64,000 bases of DNA from Marinomonas posidonica IVIA-Po-181 (GCF_000214215.1 NC_015559.1:3025001-3089000), one strand, 5' to 3'; positions 20,334 to 29,323 are shown, numbered from the stretch's first letter. Numbers and translations are program-made. Notes: generated by a model not told the origin, from the sequence alone.

Positions 20334-20768
20334 TTAACGTTTGGCGCCGCGCGATAACATGTCTTGCGCGGCAAAAGACCGCAATAGAGCGTAATCTTCA
20401 AGCCCAAGTTGATCGCGATATATCAAACAAAATTGTGGCCACACACTGTACCAAATAGTATCGTCAGACACCTTTCTTGCAATGAGCTGAACAGCATTAG
20501 CACGAACAAAATCAAGTCGTATTAGGTCATTATTATGTTGCCGTAAATACGCCCCGTCAGAATCAATCCCAATGTGACTTCTCGGCTGACGCCAAGCTAA
20601 CCCAAGCGAGACTAAAACAATCACACTGTATAGGATAGAAAAAGTGACTTGCCAGACGTCTGGCCACCAATAGAAAGGCAATAATATAAAGCAGGATGCG
20701 CTAGCGCTAGTCCACAAACCAACGCTAACCCAAGAGAAGTTCAGCTTAGTGGCAGTCAGGCTGAACAC
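20334..20768 (-). CDS. ygfX: YgfX-like inner-membrane protein, partner gene of sdhE
   Basis: Two membrane helices lie in the N-terminal part (about residues 20-65, LPFYWWPDVW between them), followed by a cytoplasmic domain of about 70 residues. In E. coli ygfX (cptA) is co-transcribed with sdhE (cptB); proposed roles are binding to MreB/FtsZ or to SdhE, and the true function is disputed. The start is uncertain: no ATG lies near the expected place. GTG at 20768 gives 144 residues (E. coli 135) and overlaps sdhE by 23 bp; a far ATG at 20864 would overlap sdhE by more than 100 bp. Translation is probably coupled to sdhE. Confidence 0.7.
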   Translation of the reverse strand: MFSLTATKLNFSWVSVGLWTSASASCFILLPFYWWPDVWQVTFSILYSVIVLVSLGLAWRQPRSHIGIDSDGAYLRQHNNDLIRLDFVRANAVQLIARKVSDDTIWYSVWPQFCLIYRDQLGLEDYALLRSFAAQDMLSRGAKR

Positions 20769-21015
20769 GGGTAACAATAATATCCACGATACGAGCCAAA
20801 TCAGGATCTTCTGGCACTTCTTTTTGCATAAACCAAGGGAAGATTTCTTGGTCTTCACACTCAATCAGTTTTTGAAAACGCTGTTTGTCCTCATCGTCCA
20901 GTGTAAGGTAAATTTCATCTAAAAATGGTTCCAATAAAACATCCAACTCCAACATGCCACGACGACAATGCCATTTTAGCTTTTTGAAGCTTAAAGAATC
21001 TGCGGTTTCAGTCAT
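20746..21015 (-). CDS. sdhE: FAD assembly factor SdhE
   Basis: Small cytoplasmic protein (89 residues) that promotes covalent flavinylation of succinate dehydrogenase and fumarate reductase. The family RGxxE motif is present as RRGMLELD (Arg19, Gly20, Glu23), and the C-terminal helices contain DDEDKQRFQKLIECEDQEIF. ATG 21015 has AGAGG 7 nt upstream; an upstream in-frame ATG at 21108 adds a hydrophobic stretch not found in the family. It is followed by overlapping ygfX. Confidence 0.92.
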   Translation of the reverse strand: MTETADSLSFKKLKWHCRRGMLELDVLLEPFLDEIYLTLDDEDKQRFQKLIECEDQEIFPWFMQKEVPEDPDLARIVDIIVTRVQPDCH

Positions 21016-21371
21016 CAAATAACCTCTCATTAACAATGCCGTCATTATAGCCATTGCCCTTGTCAGATTGCTATTGCTGCCCACAAAAAAGCAAAGCCGA
21101 CTTAACACATTTCTGACCTCAGTCAGTAAAGCACCCAGCGCTAATGACTTACCTAGAGTTACACGACCTCACAAACAGTATTATATTGACTAATTTTCCA
21201 CTTAAATGAATCAAACTAAACAAAATAGTACCAAAAATGAGTTTTTATGTATTAACAGGTCAATTATAAATTGAACTATATTTTATCCACTTGCTGATCA
21301 TTCATTGATCAATAAACAAGTAACTAGGTAAGAATATAAAAACAAAAGTCACTCCAACAGGAGAAACCTAT
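21016..21371. promoter_or_regulatory. Divergent intergenic region upstream of sdhE and the mannitol operon
   Basis: 356 AT-rich bases with no gene. The part before mtlE contains two TGATCA words (21295-21300 and 21306-21311) separated by TTCAT; each is itself palindromic, and together they form an inverted/direct repeat 11 bp apart. A plausible reading is a regulator site for the AraC-type protein encoded downstream, but no footprint-like consensus can be confirmed. No clear -35/-10 pair could be fixed. Confidence 0.4.
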
Positions 21372-22691
21372 ATGCAACGCCTTACGAAAAAGACTCTTTC
21401 TTGTGCGGTATCTGTCGCGGCCTGCCTAACCGCAGCCAGCGCTTTCGCAGAGACCCAAATCACGGTAGCCACCGTTAACAATGGCCATATGATTGAAATG
21501 CAAAAATTGACCCCTGAATTCGAAAAAGCCAACCCTGGCATTAAAGTCAAATGGGTTACTTTGGAAGAAGGTGTCCTTCGCCAAAATGTCACTCAAGACA
21601 TTGCCAATAAAAGTGGTTTATACGATGTCATGACCATAGGTATGTATGAAGCACCAATCTGGGGTGAGCGTGGCTGGTTAAGAGAAATCGATACCAGTGG
21701 CAATTACGATGTGAATGACATCCTACCTTCCATTCGTGGTGGTTTATCCTACGACAACACCTTGTACGCAGCACCTTTCTATGGTGAGAGTTCCATGGTG
21801 ATGTACCGTAAAGATCTAGTAAAAGCCGCAGGTATGGAAATCAATGACCGAGACAGCTGGACACACATCCGTGATGTCGCTGCTGCGGTTCATGATCCAG
21901 ACAATGGCGTTTACGGCATCTGTTTACGTGGTAAAGCGGGCTGGGGTGACAACATGGCTCTAATGACGACCATTGCAAACTCTTTTGGTGCTCGCTGGTT
22001 TGATGAGAACTGGAAGCCTCAACTTGAAAGCGCGGAATGGAAAAAAGCCGTCAGTTTCTACGTGGATACCTTGAGCAAATATGGCCCTCCAGGTTCCAGC
22101 AGCAACAGCTTTAATGAAAACCTAGCCTTGTTTAACGAAGGTAAATGCGGCATGTGGATTGACGCCACCATTGCAGCGTCCTTCGTAACCGATCCGAAAC
22201 AAAGTAAAGTGCATGACAAAGTTGGCTTTGCGCAATCGCCATATGCCGTCAGCCAAAAAGGCGCTAACTGGTTATGGGCATGGGCGTTAGGTATTCCAGC
22301 GGCCACCAAACACTCAGTCGAAGCCCAAAAATTTGTACGTTGGGCAACGTCTAAACAGTACATTAACCTAGTGGGTAAAACTAACGGCTGGGCAGCGGTG
22401 CCAACCGGTACTCGTACCAGTACTTATGAAAACGCGAAATTCCAGAAAGCAGCCGTCTTTGCTGAAGCCGAATTAAAAGCCATTAACTCTGCCAATCCAA
22501 ATGACAGCACTATGAAACCCTCTCCTTACGTCGGTGTGCAGTTCGCTGCCATCCCTGAGTTCCAAGCCATTGGCACAACCGCAGGACAAATGGTTTCAGG
22601 GGCATTGTCTGGCACTATGAGCGTTGAACAAGCATTGCAATCCGCTAACCGATCGGCAGACCGTCAAATGCGTCAAGCAGGTTACTACTAG
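21372..22691 (+). CDS. mtlE: Polyol (mannitol/sorbitol) ABC transporter, periplasmic binding protein
   Basis: Captures the polyol in the periplasm and delivers it to the MtlFG permease. A Sec signal peptide ends at AFA-ET (about residue 26), and the 439-residue mature form has the family-1 solute-binding pattern with polyol-type text (TVNNGHMIEMQKLTPEFEK, MTIGMYEAPIWGERGWL). AGGAG lies 8 nt before the ATG. The gene order E-F-G-K-D is that of the Pseudomonas fluorescens mannitol operon and the Rhodobacter smo operon; mannitol is the favoured substrate because of the dehydrogenase, but sorbitol or arabitol are possible. A strong hairpin follows the stop. Confidence 0.9.
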   Translation: MQRLTKKTLSCAVSVAACLTAASAFAETQITVATVNNGHMIEMQKLTPEFEKANPGIKVKWVTLEEGVLRQNVTQDIANKSGLYDVMTIGMYEAPIWGERGWLREIDTSGNYDVNDILPSIRGGLSYDNTLYAAPFYGESSMVMYRKDLVKAAGMEINDRDSWTHIRDVAAAVHDPDNGVYGICLRGKAGWGDNMALMTTIANSFGARWFDENWKPQLESAEWKKAVSFYVDTLSKYGPPGSSSNSFNENLALFNEGKCGMWIDATIAASFVTDPKQSKVHDKVGFAQSPYAVSQKGANWLWAWALGIPAATKHSVEAQKFVRWATSKQYINLVGKTNGWAAVPTGTRTSTYENAKFQKAAVFAEAELKAINSANPNDSTMKPSPYVGVQFAAIPEFQAIGTTAGQMVSGALSGTMSVEQALQSANRSADRQMRQAGYY

Positions 22692-22703
22692 TCCTCTAAG
22701 GCA

Positions 22704-22732
22704 AAAAGATAGGGCATTATGCCCTATCTTTT
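22704..22732 (+). terminator. Hairpin after mtlE, likely partial terminator
   Basis: AAAAGATAGGGC (22704-22715), a 5-nt loop and GCCCTATCTTTT (22721-22732), continuing TCTTTT. It sits between the binding-protein gene and the permease genes on the same strand. In such operons this usually gives excess binding protein over membrane components, by partial termination or by protecting the upstream mRNA. Confidence 0.8.
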
Positions 22733-22788
22733 CTTTTCGTTTTGCCCATTAAAGACATCATTTAACGCTTATAATAAGAGATCACACT

Positions 22789-23649
22789 ATGAAGCGCTCA
22801 ATCACTCGCTTATTAATGGCGCCTTCTGTCATCCTGCTATTGATCTGGATGATCGTTCCTTTGTCCATGACCATTTATTTCTCAACCATTCGTTACAACT
22901 TGTTGTATCCGGGTCAGAATAATTTTGTCGGCTGGATGAACTTTGAATTTTTCTTAACTGATCCTGGTTTTTTCCCGGCTGTCGCCAATACCCTAATTCT
23001 ACTGGCTTCGGTATTAATCATTACCGTTGTTCTAGGTGTGTTGTTATCCGCCTTGATTGATCGCCCCTTTTGGGGACAAGGTATTGTCCGCGTTTTGCTT
23101 ATTTCACCTTTCTTCATCATGCCAACGGTAAATGCCTTAATTTGGAAAAATATGATGATGAACCCGGTATACGGTATCTTCGCTTGGATTTCTGAAAGCT
23201 TAGGTTTGGAGCCAATAGACTGGCTGTCATCACTCCCTCTTGCTTCCATTATCATCATGGTCAGTTGGCAGTGGCTGCCCTTCGCCATTTTAGTGTTTGT
23301 CACAGCATTACAATCTCAAGACACAGAACAAAAAGAAGCCGCTCAGATGGATGGCGCAACGGGGTGGCATATTTTTCGTTATCTCACCCTGCCTCATTTG
23401 GCACGTCCTATTACCGTTGTGGTGATGATTGAAACGATTTTTTTGTTGGCCATCTTTGCCGAAATTTTCGTCTCTACTGGCGGAGGCCCAGGTTACGACA
23501 GTACCAACTTGGCTTACCTCATTTATAACCAAGCCTTATTGCAATACGACGTGGGGGTTGCTTCAGCGGGTGGTTTATTCGCGGTTATTCTCGCCAATAT
23601 AGTTGCCTTTTTCTTAATTCGTGCCGTTGGCAAAAACTTAACGGTGTGA
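22789..23649 (+). CDS. mtlF: Polyol ABC transporter permease, subunit 1
   Basis: Inner-membrane channel subunit, 286 residues, about six hydrophobic helices. The ATPase-contact EAA loop reads EAAQMDGATGWHIFRYLTLP (about residues 183-202). It belongs to the MalF-type permease group. It is followed 10 nt later by the second permease gene. The ribosome site (GAGAT) is weak. Confidence 0.9.
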   Translation: MKRSITRLLMAPSVILLLIWMIVPLSMTIYFSTIRYNLLYPGQNNFVGWMNFEFFLTDPGFFPAVANTLILLASVLIITVVLGVLLSALIDRPFWGQGIVRVLLISPFFIMPTVNALIWKNMMMNPVYGIFAWISESLGLEPIDWLSSLPLASIIIMVSWQWLPFAILVFVTALQSQDTEQKEAAQMDGATGWHIFRYLTLPHLARPITVVVMIETIFLLAIFAEIFVSTGGGPGYDSTNLAYLIYNQALLQYDVGVASAGGLFAVILANIVAFFLIRAVGKNLTV

Positions 23650-23659
23650 GGAAATAATC

Positions 23660-24490
23660 ATGAAACTGACTCAACAACGTAAATTACGAACCACCCTAAC
23701 AGGCTTGTTTGCTTGGACCATTGCCTTGATCCTGTTCTTTCCTATTTTCTGGATGTTCATCACCTCCTTTAAAACAGAGCTGCAGGCCATTTCGGTTCCA
23801 CCGTCGCTATTTTTCGAGCCAACGCTGGAGAACTTCAGCATAGTACAAGAACGCAGTGACTATGTTCACCACGCCTTGAACTCGGTCATAACAGCTTTCG
23901 GTTCAACTCTAATAGCCTTAGCGATTGCCATTCCAGCAGCGTATTCCATGGCCTTTTTCCCCAGCAAGAGAACCAAAGACATTTTGCTGTGGATGCTCTC
24001 CACCAAAATGCTGCCAGCGGTAGGGGTGTTAGTACCAATCTACATATTAAGTCGTGACTATGGACTGCTCGATTCCCGTACGGGCTTGGTCATTATCTTT
24101 ACCCTGATGAATCTGCCTATCGTGGTGTGGATGCTGTTCTCGTACTTTAAAGATTTACCCAAAGAGATCCTTGAAGCCGCTCGTATGGATGGCGCAACAC
24201 CATGGGATGAAATGGTAAAAGTCGTCATGCCTTTGTCCATCGGCGCCATTTCATCAACGGGCTTACTTTCCATCGTTTTGTGCTGGAACGAAGCATTTTG
24301 GTCATTGAACTTAACCGCTTCAGAAGCCGCGCCATTAACCGCTATGATTGCCTCTTACTCAAGCCCTGAAGGTCTTTTCTGGGCGAAATTGTCGGCGGCA
24401 TCGACATTAGCTTGTGCTCCGATCGTAATCTTCGGTTGGTTCTGTCAAAAACAATTGGTCCAAGGCCTTACATTCGGCGCCGTAAAATAA
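23660..24490 (+). CDS. mtlG: Polyol ABC transporter permease, subunit 2
   Basis: MalG-type permease, 276 residues, about six membrane helices with the EAA loop EAARMDGATPWDEMVKVVMP (about residues 173-192). GAGGA precedes the ATG by 8 nt, overlapping the end of mtlF. It pairs with MtlF to form the channel energised by MtlK. Confidence 0.9.
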   Translation: MKLTQQRKLRTTLTGLFAWTIALILFFPIFWMFITSFKTELQAISVPPSLFFEPTLENFSIVQERSDYVHHALNSVITAFGSTLIALAIAIPAAYSMAFFPSKRTKDILLWMLSTKMLPAVGVLVPIYILSRDYGLLDSRTGLVIIFTLMNLPIVVWMLFSYFKDLPKEILEAARMDGATPWDEMVKVVMPLSIGAISSTGLLSIVLCWNEAFWSLNLTASEAAPLTAMIASYSSPEGLFWAKLSAASTLACAPIVIFGWFCQKQLVQGLTFGAVK

Positions 24491-24508
24491 TAATTAGGAA
24501 GATTTCTT

Positions 24509-25603
24509 ATGAGTTACTTAGCGATTACAGATCTACAAAAACATTACGACGATTACCACGCCATTCGCGGTATTAACCTTACGATTGAAGAAGGCGAGTT
24601 TATTGTCTTCGTTGGTCCATCAGGTTGCGGCAAATCCACTCTTTTAAGAACCATTGCTGGGCTAGAAACCTGCTCAAGCGGCTCGATTGATCTGGACGGA
24701 AAAGACATTACGGAATTAGCCTCCTCAAAACGTGACCTTGCTATGGTATTTCAGTCTTACGCGCTTTATCCACATATGACGGTTGCAGATAACTTATCTT
24801 TTGCCCTGCGTCTTGCAAAAGCACCAGATGCTGAAATTAAAGAAAAAGTTCAAGCGGCGTCTAAATCCCTTCAGTTAGACGCCTTGCTAGAACGTAAACC
24901 AAAAGAGTTGTCTGGTGGTCAGCGTCAACGAGTCGCGATTGGTCGTGCAATTGTTCGCCAACCAAAGGTCTTCTTATTTGATGAACCATTGTCTAACTTG
25001 GACGCGGCTTTGCGAGTACAAATGCGACTTGAGTTAGCACGCCTTCATAAGAAATTGGGCACCACCATGATTTACGTCACCCACGATCAAGTGGAAGCCA
25101 TGACACTGGCGGACCGTGTGGTGATCTTGAATGCGGGTCAAATTGAACAAGTTGGCACCCCTCTTGAGCTATATCGCCAGCCTAATAGTCGTTTTGTGGC
25201 AGAGTTCATTGGCACCCCTAAAATGAATCTGATTCCTCTTGATCAAGCGGTTAAACAAGCCTCAGAAGTCGAATTGACCCTACTGGGTAAGTCAATTGCT
25301 TTTCCGACCAACCGCCTAACGGCAGAGCTGTCCAACCAAACCATTATGGGCATTCGTCCAGAGCACATGCACTTGGTTGATCAAGCGGCGGACTTAACCG
25401 GTAAAGTCGAGCTAGTCGAACACCTTGGTTCTGAAGCCTATGCTCACATTCAGCTGTCTTCTGGGCAAACCATCATAGTAAAAGTCTCCGCTCGTATTGA
25501 TTTAGCCGATGGCCAGCAAGTTCATATCCAAATCGAAGTTGATGAAATGATTTTGTTGAACGACCAAGACCGAGTGATTTCTGCCAGTGCCGAAGGTGAA
25601 TGA
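24509..25603 (+). CDS. mtlK: Polyol ABC transporter ATP-binding protein
   Basis: MalK/UgpC-type ATPase, 364 residues. Walker A GPSGCGKST is at residues 36-44, the Q loop near VFQSYALYPHM, the ABC signature LSGGQRQR at about 134, Walker B VFLFDEPLSNLDA at about 153-165, and the switch His in YVTHDQVEAM. The C-terminal third (about 235-364) is an OB-type regulatory domain (GIRPEHMHLV). AGGAAG lies before the ATG. The stop is one base upstream of the mtlD ATG. Confidence 0.93.
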   Translation: MSYLAITDLQKHYDDYHAIRGINLTIEEGEFIVFVGPSGCGKSTLLRTIAGLETCSSGSIDLDGKDITELASSKRDLAMVFQSYALYPHMTVADNLSFALRLAKAPDAEIKEKVQAASKSLQLDALLERKPKELSGGQRQRVAIGRAIVRQPKVFLFDEPLSNLDAALRVQMRLELARLHKKLGTTMIYVTHDQVEAMTLADRVVILNAGQIEQVGTPLELYRQPNSRFVAEFIGTPKMNLIPLDQAVKQASEVELTLLGKSIAFPTNRLTAELSNQTIMGIRPEHMHLVDQAADLTGKVELVEHLGSEAYAHIQLSSGQTIIVKVSARIDLADGQQVHIQIEVDEMILLNDQDRVISASAEGE

Positions 25604-25604
25604 T

Positions 25605-27038
25605 ATGACAAATTTTCTTCAAGCCAGCCAGAATCAAGAACGGCTGAACTGCCAGACTTATCAAAAGACTGATATCAAAGCTGGCGTAATTCATCTTGGC
25701 GTTGGGGCATTTCACCGAGCACACCAAGCGGTCTTTTTTGATCGCTTACTGGGGCAAACGTCTCATGCTCACTGGGGCATCATTGGTGTCAATATTCGAC
25801 CACAAGACAGCCATTTGTTTGAACAACTGATGGCGCAAGATGGTGAATACGTTCTTAAAACGATCAGCGCCGCGGGTAAAACTGAATATAACCACATTCG
25901 TTCACTGGTACGTCAAATTGACGGTGCCAAAACGCCAGAACAAGTCGATGACGCCATGATGGACCCTAGTATCCAGTTAGTAACAAGCACAGTAACCGAA
26001 GGGGGTTACTACTTGGATGAAAATCATCAATTGATGCTAGACCATCCAGCCATTAAAGCGGATTTGTCTGGTGAAAGACAAACACTGTATGCTTTTTTAT
26101 ATTCTGGATTAAAGCGCCGCAGTCAATCCTCCGCGGGAAACATTACCTTATTATGCTGTGATAACTTACGTCATAACGGTCGGTTGCTTAAAAACGGTCT
26201 GATGCAGTTTGTACAGGCCATGCAAGATACTCAACTGGCGACCTGGCTGGAGAAAAATGTCTCTTTCCCATGCTCGATGGTTGATCGCATTACTCCTAAA
26301 CCCAACGCACGCCATATGGACGACGTTAATACACGCTTTGGCTTAAACGATGCGATGACCGTAATGGGGGAAGACTTCATTCAATGGGTTGTAGAAGACA
26401 ATTTCGCGGGCCAAAAACCGCCATTGGAAACCGTTGGTGTGCAATTGGTGGAAAACGTTGAACCCTTTGAAGAAGCAAAAATTAGAATTCTCAATGCGGG
26501 CCATACTTGCATCACCTATCAAGCAGCCCTAAAAGGCTTCATCTACTTTGATCAAGCGATGAAAGATGCACAACTCAAGCAATACTTTAACGACTTCATT
26601 GAGCAGGATGTTATTCCGGCAATCGGTGAGTCTGTGGTGGATTTACCCTCCTACGCTAAGACCATTGCCGAACGGTTTAGCAATGACAACATAGGCGATA
26701 CCATCGAAAGAATTTGCAGCGATGGGTATGCTAAATTCCCTGTTTTTGTGTTCCCAACCTTGTTGGCCAACTACCAAAATGGTCACACGCCAAGTCAAAC
26801 ATTAAAGGGCATTGCCAGCTGGTATTGTTTTTTACAAGCAGTTGAGCAGGGACAAATTGTCTTCCAATACCACGATCCGAGCATCGCCGAATTGAGTCGT
26901 TTTAGTAATGACCAACAGGGCATAGATGCTTTTGTCAGTCAGCCATTTTTATGGGGGGAAATCATTGATACATATCCACAGTTTAAAACAGATTTAACAA
27001 AAGCCATTATGGACTTTAGCAAATCTCTCATCAGGTAA
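25605..27038 (+). CDS. mtlD: Mannitol 2-dehydrogenase (fructose-forming)
   Basis: Oxidises D-mannitol to D-fructose with NAD; long-chain polyol dehydrogenase family, 477 residues. Family blocks are VGAFHRAHQAVFFDRLL (NAD domain, about residues 30-46), STVTEGGYYLD, CDNLRHNG, SMVDRITP, and the catalytic lysine region KIRILNAGHTC (about 291-301). ATG 25605 starts one base after the mtlK stop, with AAGGTGA upstream; a longer GTG start at 25587 would overlap mtlK and is not needed. No fructokinase or xylulokinase gene follows, unlike the P. fluorescens operon. Confidence 0.92.
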   Translation: MTNFLQASQNQERLNCQTYQKTDIKAGVIHLGVGAFHRAHQAVFFDRLLGQTSHAHWGIIGVNIRPQDSHLFEQLMAQDGEYVLKTISAAGKTEYNHIRSLVRQIDGAKTPEQVDDAMMDPSIQLVTSTVTEGGYYLDENHQLMLDHPAIKADLSGERQTLYAFLYSGLKRRSQSSAGNITLLCCDNLRHNGRLLKNGLMQFVQAMQDTQLATWLEKNVSFPCSMVDRITPKPNARHMDDVNTRFGLNDAMTVMGEDFIQWVVEDNFAGQKPPLETVGVQLVENVEPFEEAKIRILNAGHTCITYQAALKGFIYFDQAMKDAQLKQYFNDFIEQDVIPAIGESVVDLPSYAKTIAERFSNDNIGDTIERICSDGYAKFPVFVFPTLLANYQNGHTPSQTLKGIASWYCFLQAVEQGQIVFQYHDPSIAELSRFSNDQQGIDAFVSQPFLWGEIIDTYPQFKTDLTKAIMDFSKSLIR

Positions 27039-27062
27039 GTGGACACCGTCTGATCTAATCGT

Positions 27063-27092
27063 TTGTACATAAGATTAGACGGTCGTTATAAT
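27063..27092 (+). promoter_or_regulatory. Candidate promoter of the AraC-type regulator gene
   Basis: TTGTAC (27063-27068) and a perfect TATAAT (27087-27092) are separated by 18 bp, about 37 nt before the regulator ATG. TCTAATC (27055-27061) and GATTAGA (27073-27079) form an inverted repeat that covers the -35/spacer region and could be an operator. Confidence 0.55.
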
Positions 27093-27128
27093 AAAACACG
27101 GTGAGAATACATACAGCAGGATAATAAC

Positions 27129-28046
27129 ATGTCAAATACTGCCCAACGTCTAACCCCAGAATATGAGATTGTCGAAGATAACGGCACCATTCGCTATCAA
27201 GAACATGGTTATCCAAGTGACTTGATTCGCTGGCATGCCCATGATGATTATGAACTGCATTATATTGTGGCGACGTCTGGCAAGGTATTTATTGGCGATT
27301 ATATTGGTAACTATTCGGCCGGCCAGCTGATCTTAACGGGGCCAAGATTACCGCACAATTGGATATGCCAAAACGACCAAACCGCAGTAGAGTTACGCGA
27401 TATGATCATCCGCTTTGATCATGAATCCTTTTCACTCGGCATGAAAACCATCCCGGAATTAGCCGAAGTATTACCTTTACTCGCCAAAGCCAAATCCGGC
27501 ATAGAATTTTTGAATATTGACCATCACTATATTCGTCAAACCTTTGAAGCGGTCCGTGCGTCCAGTGGATTAACTCGCCTCACGCTTGCTTTACCACTGC
27601 TCCAACATCTTGCCCAAAGTGCAGATTATCGCCTATTGTCCACCGTACAGATTGATTTAAAATCCAATGAAGCCCTACAACGAAAAATCAACACTGTGGT
27701 TGATTATGTCACTCAAAACTACGATCAAGACATTTCACTGGCGGATGTATCAAGTCTAATCGGCATGTCTGATAGCCACTTTTCGCGTTTTTTTAAAAAG
27801 GCAACTGGCAACCGTTTTATCGAATTCGTCAATCGTGTTCGTATTAGTCGAGCTTGCAATTTACTGACGGAAACTGACGATCAAATCGCCAACATTTGCT
27901 TTCAAGTAGGCTTTAACAATGTGGCCAATTTCAATCGACGCTTTCACGAATTAAAAGGCGTCACGCCTAGAGATTTTCGCACTCAAAGCAATTTAAACAC
28001 CAAAACCAATATATTGCCGATCTTTACGGACCCATCAAACGCTTAA
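27129..28046 (+). CDS. mtlR: AraC-family transcriptional regulator of the mannitol operon
   Basis: 305 residues: an N-terminal cupin-like sensor domain (about 15-160, WHAHDDYELHYI, AGQLILTGPRLPHNW) and a C-terminal AraC/XylS DNA-binding domain with two helix-turn-helices (about 196-290, DISLADVSSLIGMSDSHFSRFFKKATG, ICFQVGFNNVANFNRRF). AGGAT precedes the ATG. Position right after mtlD suggests it controls mtlEFGKD, as MtlR does in Pseudomonas; the symbol is by context. It likely has its own promoter. Its stop codon lies inside the left arm of an inverted-repeat element. Confidence 0.82.
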   Translation: MSNTAQRLTPEYEIVEDNGTIRYQEHGYPSDLIRWHAHDDYELHYIVATSGKVFIGDYIGNYSAGQLILTGPRLPHNWICQNDQTAVELRDMIIRFDHESFSLGMKTIPELAEVLPLLAKAKSGIEFLNIDHHYIRQTFEAVRASSGLTRLTLALPLLQHLAQSADYRLLSTVQIDLKSNEALQRKINTVVDYVTQNYDQDISLADVSSLIGMSDSHFSRFFKKATGNRFIEFVNRVRISRACNLLTETDDQIANICFQVGFNNVANFNRRFHELKGVTPRDFRTQSNLNTKTNILPIFTDPSNA

Positions 28047-28196
28047 GGAAGGTGCGAATAAGTCTTCCGAACATCAGTCTTATCAGAGAAACCGTCTATC
28101 AAGGCAAGAGTGAGCAGGAAGGTTAATACCTTTCAATCACGTTTAACACAGAGAGGCTGTTGCCGTAGCCAGTGAACTTGTTCGTACCTTCCTTAA
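28043..28196. repeat. 154-bp element with imperfect terminal inverted repeats and nested internal hairpin
   Basis: The left arm TTAAGGAAGGTGCGAATAAG (28043-28062) and right arm CTTGTTCGTACCTTCCTTAA (28177-28196) are reverse complements at 18 of 20 positions. Inside, GGCAA (28103-28107) pairs with TTGCC (28160-28164), and a central hairpin has GTGA/TCAC and GAAGGT/ACCTTTC around a TAAT loop (about 28110-28140). All pairs nest, so the whole element can fold as one long stem. It has no ORF. It looks like a miniature mobile or REP-like element and includes the mtlR stop codon. Confidence 0.6.
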
Positions 28197-28364
28197 CCTT
28201 ACATCTAACACGGGTTACGGTAATAATGAAGGTACCAGCTTACAGCAAGCTCTAACCTCTTCCCTCTCTATAAAGAGCAATGTATGAATGGCAACTCAGA
28301 GCATTGAAAAAAGTCTTTTCGACTCCATTAATAGGGCTTTAGACCCAACTGATCTCAACCGCCA
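28197..28364. other. Non-coding stretch before ygfZ
   Basis: Between the inverted-repeat element and ygfZ there is no gene of credible length. A 9-residue open frame at 28228 (ATGAAGGTACC) has no ribosome site. The ygfZ promoter was not identified. Confidence 0.5.
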
Positions 28365-28376
28365 ATGGAATTCATT

Positions 28377-29291
28377 ATGTTAGTGTCATCCGAACTTGTC
28401 AGTAAACACCTGTCTAACCCTGCGACCTACCCTAAACATGACATTGGCGTACTCAGCATCACAGGTGCCGATTCGAAAAAGTTCCTGCAAGGACAAACCA
28501 CTTGCGATATGAACAAACTTTCCGCCGAAGCCGGTCTGTACGGTGCTATTTGCAGTAACAAAGGTCGCATCATCTGTAATTTCTTCATGCTGCAAAAAGA
28601 CGACGTGATTCTAATGCTAATGAACCAGGATTTAATCGCCAGCAGTTTGGCCCATCTTAAAAAGTACGCGGTCTTCTTCAAAACAGACTTAACTGACGCA
28701 ACCGAGACGTTTCAAATAACTGAAACCTTGTCTATCAGCCCTGAGTCGGCTAAACCAGAACAATTAGCCGAACAGCTCCCCATAGAAACAGACATGAACA
28801 GCATGCGAATGCATTTGCTGAATTACCCTTTCAACATCCACTGGCAAGTCACTGAAGCGAAACAACCTGAAGACGACATAAGTAATGCAAAGGTTGCTGG
28901 ATTATCTTTATTAGCGGCTCGCCCATTGATCAAGCTAGAACAGAGTGAAAGCCTATTGCCACAGTGGATAAACATGCAAACAACGGGTGGCATCAGTTTC
29001 ACGAAAGGTTGTTATACAGGACAAGAAATCGTGGCTCGTATGCAGTATCGCGGCAAATCTAAGAAACAATTGGCGCTGGCAACCTGGCAAGGTGACATAG
29101 ACACCCAACAAGCCTTACTTGATGGCGAAGGCAAAAACCTTGGACAAGTCTTATCAGTGGAGCAGGTAGGCGATGATCATATTGCGCAAATCATCCTCAA
29201 CCAAGATATCACAGAATTTTCTGAGCTGTTCCTTGACGGAGCAAAGATTCATTTAATTGAGCTGCCTTATCAACTGCCTTTTGCAGACTGA
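28377..29291 (+). CDS. ygfZ: YgfZ/GcvT-domain folate-binding Fe-S cluster assembly protein
   Basis: Tetrahydrofolate-dependent helper for maturation or repair of certain Fe-S enzymes such as MiaB. About 304 residues from ATG 28377. The diagnostic motif KGCYTGQEIVARMQYRGKSK is present at about residues 209-228, with the conserved Cys, and the N-terminal GcvT-like fold shows ITGADSKKFLQGQTTCD. Two starts are possible, 28365 and 28377; the second has a faint TGGAA ribosome site. A terminator hairpin lies in the 3' end of the convergent ung gene. Confidence 0.9.
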   Translation: MLVSSELVSKHLSNPATYPKHDIGVLSITGADSKKFLQGQTTCDMNKLSAEAGLYGAICSNKGRIICNFFMLQKDDVILMLMNQDLIASSLAHLKKYAVFFKTDLTDATETFQITETLSISPESAKPEQLAEQLPIETDMNSMRMHLLNYPFNIHWQVTEAKQPEDDISNAKVAGLSLLAARPLIKLEQSESLLPQWINMQTTGGISFTKGCYTGQEIVARMQYRGKSKKQLALATWQGDIDTQQALLDGEGKNLGQVLSVEQVGDDHIAQIILNQDITEFSELFLDGAKIHLIELPYQLPFAD

Positions 29292-29323
29292 GTTTTATCG
29301 TCAATCAAACACACCAAACCACA

